64,000 nucleotides of DNA from Mya arenaria (Eukaryota; Mollusca; Bivalvia; Myida; Myidae): positions 65,833,479 to 65,897,478 of the forward strand of contig NC_069125.1 in NCBI RefSeq assembly GCF_026914265.1. Reading direction: 5' to 3'. Below the pieces are notes generated by a model. It saw only the letters and a program-made list of their open reading frames with translations, was not told the origin of the DNA and made no database searches. Positions within the stretch are counted from its first letter, which is position 1, and each line of letters starts with the position of its first letter. The translations under genes and the position numbers were made by a program. Positions 60,801-64,000 of the stretch are shown piece by piece.

Positions 60801-63695
60801 TTACTAGTAGACTATTTTATAAAACTAAAGCCCTCTGCTTACCCTGAGGAGAGCAGCCCCTTTCCTTGGCCCCAGGCCACAAATAAACTGCACAAGGACA
60901 GCAGTGTGAGAGTTGGTTATGGCCCGGTTCACATCCACGCCCACCTCATTCACCCGGTTCACAAACTCCAGGTTTAACGCATTCAACAGCTCTTCTTTTG
61001 GCAGAGAGTCCTGAAAGCAGTAATTGTTGTGCGATTATGGAGTCCACAGTTTTGCAGTTAATGAAGGCATTTTGAATAAATATTAAATTGAAACAATTTT
61101 TTTTATTTGCAACTGCACTGTCTAAGAGGACTTTTTTCCATTTGTTTTAACAGACTAACAATCATTACTATTCAATACAAACTGAAAAAAACACTAGAGA
61201 TTGCTTTTTCGAAAAAGCGCATGTCTCCCCCATTGTGTGGTCGTAGGTGAGAAATAATCAATGATGGATCCCAAAATCAATAGGGGCCATCAACTAGTCA
61301 TGACTAACTGGCATACCAAGTATGAAGTTCCTGGGTGTAAACGTTCTTGAGTTATTGAGCAGAAACCGGTTCTTCACCTCAAGGTCAGTGACCTTGACCT
61401 TTGACCAACTGATTGCAAAATCAACTAGACATCATGACCAACCTCACTTCAAAGTTTGGTGAACCTAGATCAAAGCATTCTCCTGATATTGCACGGAAAT
61501 ATTTTTTTACATTAGAGGTCACAGCGACGTTGACCTTTGACCTTGTGACCCCCCAAAACATAGGAGTTTTCTAAACCTCATGATCAACCTCCCTACCAAG
61601 TTTGGTGAACCTAGGTCAAACCATTCTCAAGATATTGAGCGGAAATGTTTTTTACATTGGGGGTCGCCGCGACCTTGACCTTTGACCTAGTGACCCCAAA
61701 AACAATAGGGATCTTCTACACCTCATGACCAACCTCCCTACCAAGTTTGGTGAACCTAGGTCAAACCGTTCTCAAGATTTTGAGCAGAAATGTTTTTTAT
61801 ATTGGGGGTCGCCGCGACCTTGACCTTTGACCTAGTGACCCCAAAAACAATAGGGATCCTCTACACCTCACGACCAACCTCCCTACCAAGTTTGGTGAAC
61901 CTAGGTCAAACCATTCTCAAGATATTGAGCGGAAATGTTTTTTACATCGGGGGTCGCCGCGACCTTGACCTTTGACCTAGTGACCCCAAAAACAATAGGG
62001 ATCCTCTACACCTCACGACCAACCTCCCTACCAAGTTTGGTGAACCTAGGTCAAACCATTCTCAAGATATTGAGCGGAAATGTTTTTTACATTGGGGGTC
62101 GCCGCGACCTTGACCTTTGACTTAGTGACCCCAAAAACAATAGGGATCTTCTACACCTCATGACCAACCTCCCTACCAAGTTTGGTGAACCTAGGTCAAA
62201 CCGTTCTCAAGATTTTGAGCAGAAATGTTTTTTATATTGGGGGTCGCCGCGACCTTGACCTTTGACCTAGTGACCCCAAAAACAATAGGGATCCTCTACA
62301 CCTCACGACCAACCTCCCTACCAAGTTTGGTGAACCTAGGTCAAACCATTCTGAAGATATTGAGCGGAAATGTTTTTTACATTGGGGGTCGCCGCGACCT
62401 TGACCTTTGACCTAGTGACCCCAAAACCAATAGGGATCCTCTACACCTCACGACCAACCTCCCTACCAAGTTTGGTGAACCTAGGTCAAACCATTCTCAA
62501 GATATTGAGCGGAAATGTTTTTTACATTGGGGGTCGCCGCGACCTTGACCTTTGACCTAGTGACCCCAAAAACAATAGGGATCCTCTACACCTCACGACC
62601 AACCTCCCTACCAAGTTTGGTGAACCTAGGTCAAACCATTCTCAAGATATTGAGCGGAAATGTTTTTTACATTGGGGGTCGCCGCGACCTTGACCTTTGA
62701 CCTAGTGACCCCAAAAACAATAGGGATCTTCTACACCTCATGACCAACCTCCCTACCAAGTTTGGTGAACCTAGGTCAAACCATTGTCAAGATATTGAGC
62801 GGAAATGTTTTTTACATTGGGGGTCGCCGCGACCTTGACCTTTGACCTAGTGACCCCAAAAACAATAGGGATCTTCTACACCTCATGACCAACCTCCCTA
62901 CCAAGTTTGGTGATCCTAGGTCATGCGGTTTTCCAGTTATCGATCGGAAACGAAGTGTGACGTACGGACGGACTGACGGACTACCGGACTACCGGACTGA
63001 CGGACAGGGCAAAAACAATATGTCTCCCCCAGAGAGGGGGAGACATAATTACCTTCCATCATAAGACAATTTCCTGACATTTGACAAACTGGTATTACCT
63101 GCATGGGATGATATTTGAGACAGAGTATGTCATCGTCCTGGTTACACAGTTGGGCGTATTCAATGAGAGGATCCTGCAACCTCCGAGCCACACACACAGC
63201 ATGACGCAACACGGGTGGATACTCACGGAACTCTTCCTGCATAGAGAGGACAGATGATAAAAATATACATACATGTATAATCATTAGTCAATAAATACAC
63301 GTACATGTATAATCATTAGTTAGTAAATACACATTCATGTATAATCTTAAGTCAGTAAATACATGTACATGAATAAGGTAAAAAATAAAATAAATTATTT
63401 GTGCTGGCGCTTTCTTGGAAACAGCTCAAGCAAAAAAGTTGTATTATCATGGCTATTCTGTATGATCATTTCATGGAGTTTACAACTTTCTACAATGTAC
63501 TTCAGCTTGATATTATTCTTTTAACCAGACACACAGACATGCAAGACATTCCCACTTACATCAGCACGAGCACTGTTGGCGTAAACAAGGGCTAGCTCGT
63601 TATCTACAAGCTCAACGTTGATGGGCGGCATCTGGGCCTCCTGCTCGAGCTCAGCTATCACCTTCTTGATGTCATCAACGATCATCAATGCATCA
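51853..63695 (-). CDS. SUPT6H: Transcription elongation factor SPT6, C-terminal half (5' part off window)
   Basis: SPT6 is a histone chaperone and elongation factor travelling with phosphorylated RNA polymerase II. Sixteen coding exons, minus strand: 63560-63695, 63099-63236, 60843-61010, 60483-60610, 58117-58472, 57376-57524, 56853-56993, 56534-56640, 56246-56334, 55966-56081, 55614-55736, 55222-55382, 54809-55062, 52993-53189, 52393-52516, 51853-52013. They give 848 codons plus stop with continuous phase. In order: end of the YqgF-like domain ([17 protein letters not shown]), helix-hairpin-helix (CGLGPRKGA), the linker with [19 protein letters not shown], the S1 domain ([11 protein letters not shown] ... 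GFIHI), then tandem SH2 with phosphate-binding arginine in IIRPSSKG and TVTWKVADG. The tail is threonine-proline rich ([20 protein letters not shown]) and ends [10 protein letters not shown], close to the human end. Earlier exons must lie beyond 64000. Introns are loaded with composite repeats. Confidence 0.96.
53811..54685 (+). mobile_element. Composite repeat, family E (ATGCCCCCGAA ends) in SPT6 intron
   Basis: It begins CAAGAGCTGTCACAGTATGT, shared with family A, but carries its own inverted pair ATGCCCCCGAA (53836-53846) / TTCGGGGGCAT (54667-54677). The internal tandem units of about 130-180 bp contain 'CTATGTCCTTATATGCAGC' (near 53971, 54151, 54282 and 54462) and 'GACACGTCGTCTTGGTATG'. 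A GACGGACGTCCGGACGG run precedes the 3' end. It lies between SPT6 exons at 54809 and 53189. Confidence 0.75.
57648..57965 (+). repeat. Degenerate repeat in SPT6 intron
   Basis: Two diverged units share 'AAGNGNAGGGCCATAACTCT' and 'CCTGTANANTTNATGA', similar in wording to the array of family A copy 2. Boundaries are unclear. Confidence 0.45.
58722..60388 (+). mobile_element. Composite repeat, family B copy 2 with internal duplications (SPT6 intron)
   Basis: It starts ACAAGAGGCCCAAAAGGGCC with GCTCTACTGGC and ends GGCCAGTAGAGCTAAAAA, so GCTCTACTGGC / GCCAGTAGAGC form an inverted pair. The first 522 bp are tandemly duplicated (58722-59243 and 59244-59765) with high identity. Near the right end a segment of about 169 bp starting CCATAATCTAGGCAT is also duplicated (from about 59987 and 60156). 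Two 60-codon frames at 58662-58853 and 59265-59462 are duplicated noncoding sequence. Confidence 0.8.
61209..63048 (+). mobile_element. Composite repeat, family D with 145-bp tandem array (SPT6 intron)
   Basis: Ends: ATGTCTCCCCC at 61221-61231 and its complement GGGGGAGACAT at 63036-63046. A terminal hairpin (TATGTCTCCCCC, loop AGAGA, complement) is at 63019-63047. Between them is a strict 145-bp tandem array. Roughly nine full units run from about 61640 to 62945, the central ones almost identical, with older diverged units before 61640. Each unit carries TGACCTTTGACCT. A GACGGACTGACGGACTACC run precedes the 3' end. It fills most of the intron between SPT6 exons 61010 and 63099. Because 145 is not a multiple of 3, the identical 61-codon frames here are artefacts. 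Confidence 0.85.
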
Positions 63696-64000
63696 CTGCG
63701 ATGGGAGGTATATAATAGTAACTAACAAAACATCAGTAAGGTACAGGACATAGATTAATCAGTACATTGAAACTCATCTATAAGGAAGGGGGAAATAAAA
63801 GGTCAGCACTCAATCTAACGTATTGCTAGTTTAAATCATGTCAAAAGACTTGACCTGTCTGTTTTCATGATGAGTCACTGAAAACATGTTAGCTTATTCA
63901 AAGGAAAAGAAAGTATTGTTTCTAAACATATTGGTAATCTGAAATGTACCCTTTCATGTTTATTAGACAGTTTGATAAACATTCAAATAAGGTTAGAGCA

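Noticed and set aside
61790-62700. Several identical 61-codon frames
   Set aside because: They are read-through of the 145-bp array; 145 is not a multiple of 3, so no repeat protein is encoded.

Overview
The window looks like nuclear DNA of a bivalve mollusc, most likely a heterodont clam or mussel relative. It is AT-rich, has small exons with GT-AG introns, and is packed with interspersed repeats of a kind I associate with bivalve genomes: 'ACAAGAG...' starts, internal tandem arrays, and 'GGACGGACG' or '...CTAAAAA' ends. The species call is inference from repeat style and protein similarity. No bacterial, CRISPR, rRNA or tRNA features were seen.

Five protein-coding genes are supported, all on the minus strand. 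From low to high coordinate they are: (1) 14311-24565, a complete nine-exon very-long-chain 3-oxoacyl-CoA reductase / 17-beta-hydroxysteroid dehydrogenase 12 (325 aa); (2) 32642-42418, a complete fifteen-coding-exon ZNF143/ZNF76 (Staf) transcription factor (802 aa); (3) 45312-45798, a two-exon small secreted cysteine-rich protein with a prokineticin/astakine-type cysteine pattern (113 aa); (4) 46299-48803, a complete nine-exon serine-racemase-type PLP enzyme (332 aa); (5) 51853-63695, the last sixteen coding exons (848 codons plus stop) of the transcription elongation factor SPT6, whose 5' part lies beyond the right edge. Reading phase is continuous across every exon junction I assembled. The genes are functionally unrelated (ER fatty-acid elongation, snRNA/mRNA promoter activation, secreted signalling, D-amino-acid metabolism, chromatin/Pol II elongation). 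I see no sign of a working cluster.

The rest is repeats. Positions 1-14000 are gene-free and hold several composite elements and hairpin MITEs. Introns carry composite elements with internal arrays: 14511-15610, 17577-19312, 40450-41313, 53811-54685, 58722-60388 and 61209-63048. Two larger inverted-repeat elements are intergenic. One is a foldback at 25252-29971 with a 10-bp flanking direct repeat, two opposed LINE 3' ends inside, and a small MITE nested in its left terminus. The other is a 1.9-kb element at 49394-51299 whose two ends are oppositely oriented minisatellites of a GACTTTTCAACCCC motif, flanked by TGTACATG.

Most interesting for follow-up: the prokineticin/astakine-like gene with eleven cysteines; the minisatellite-ended transposon-like element; a 145-bp tandem array in an SPT6 intron that multiplies a nuclear-receptor DR1-like motif; and the shared 'short termini plus internal array' architecture of several otherwise different repeat families.
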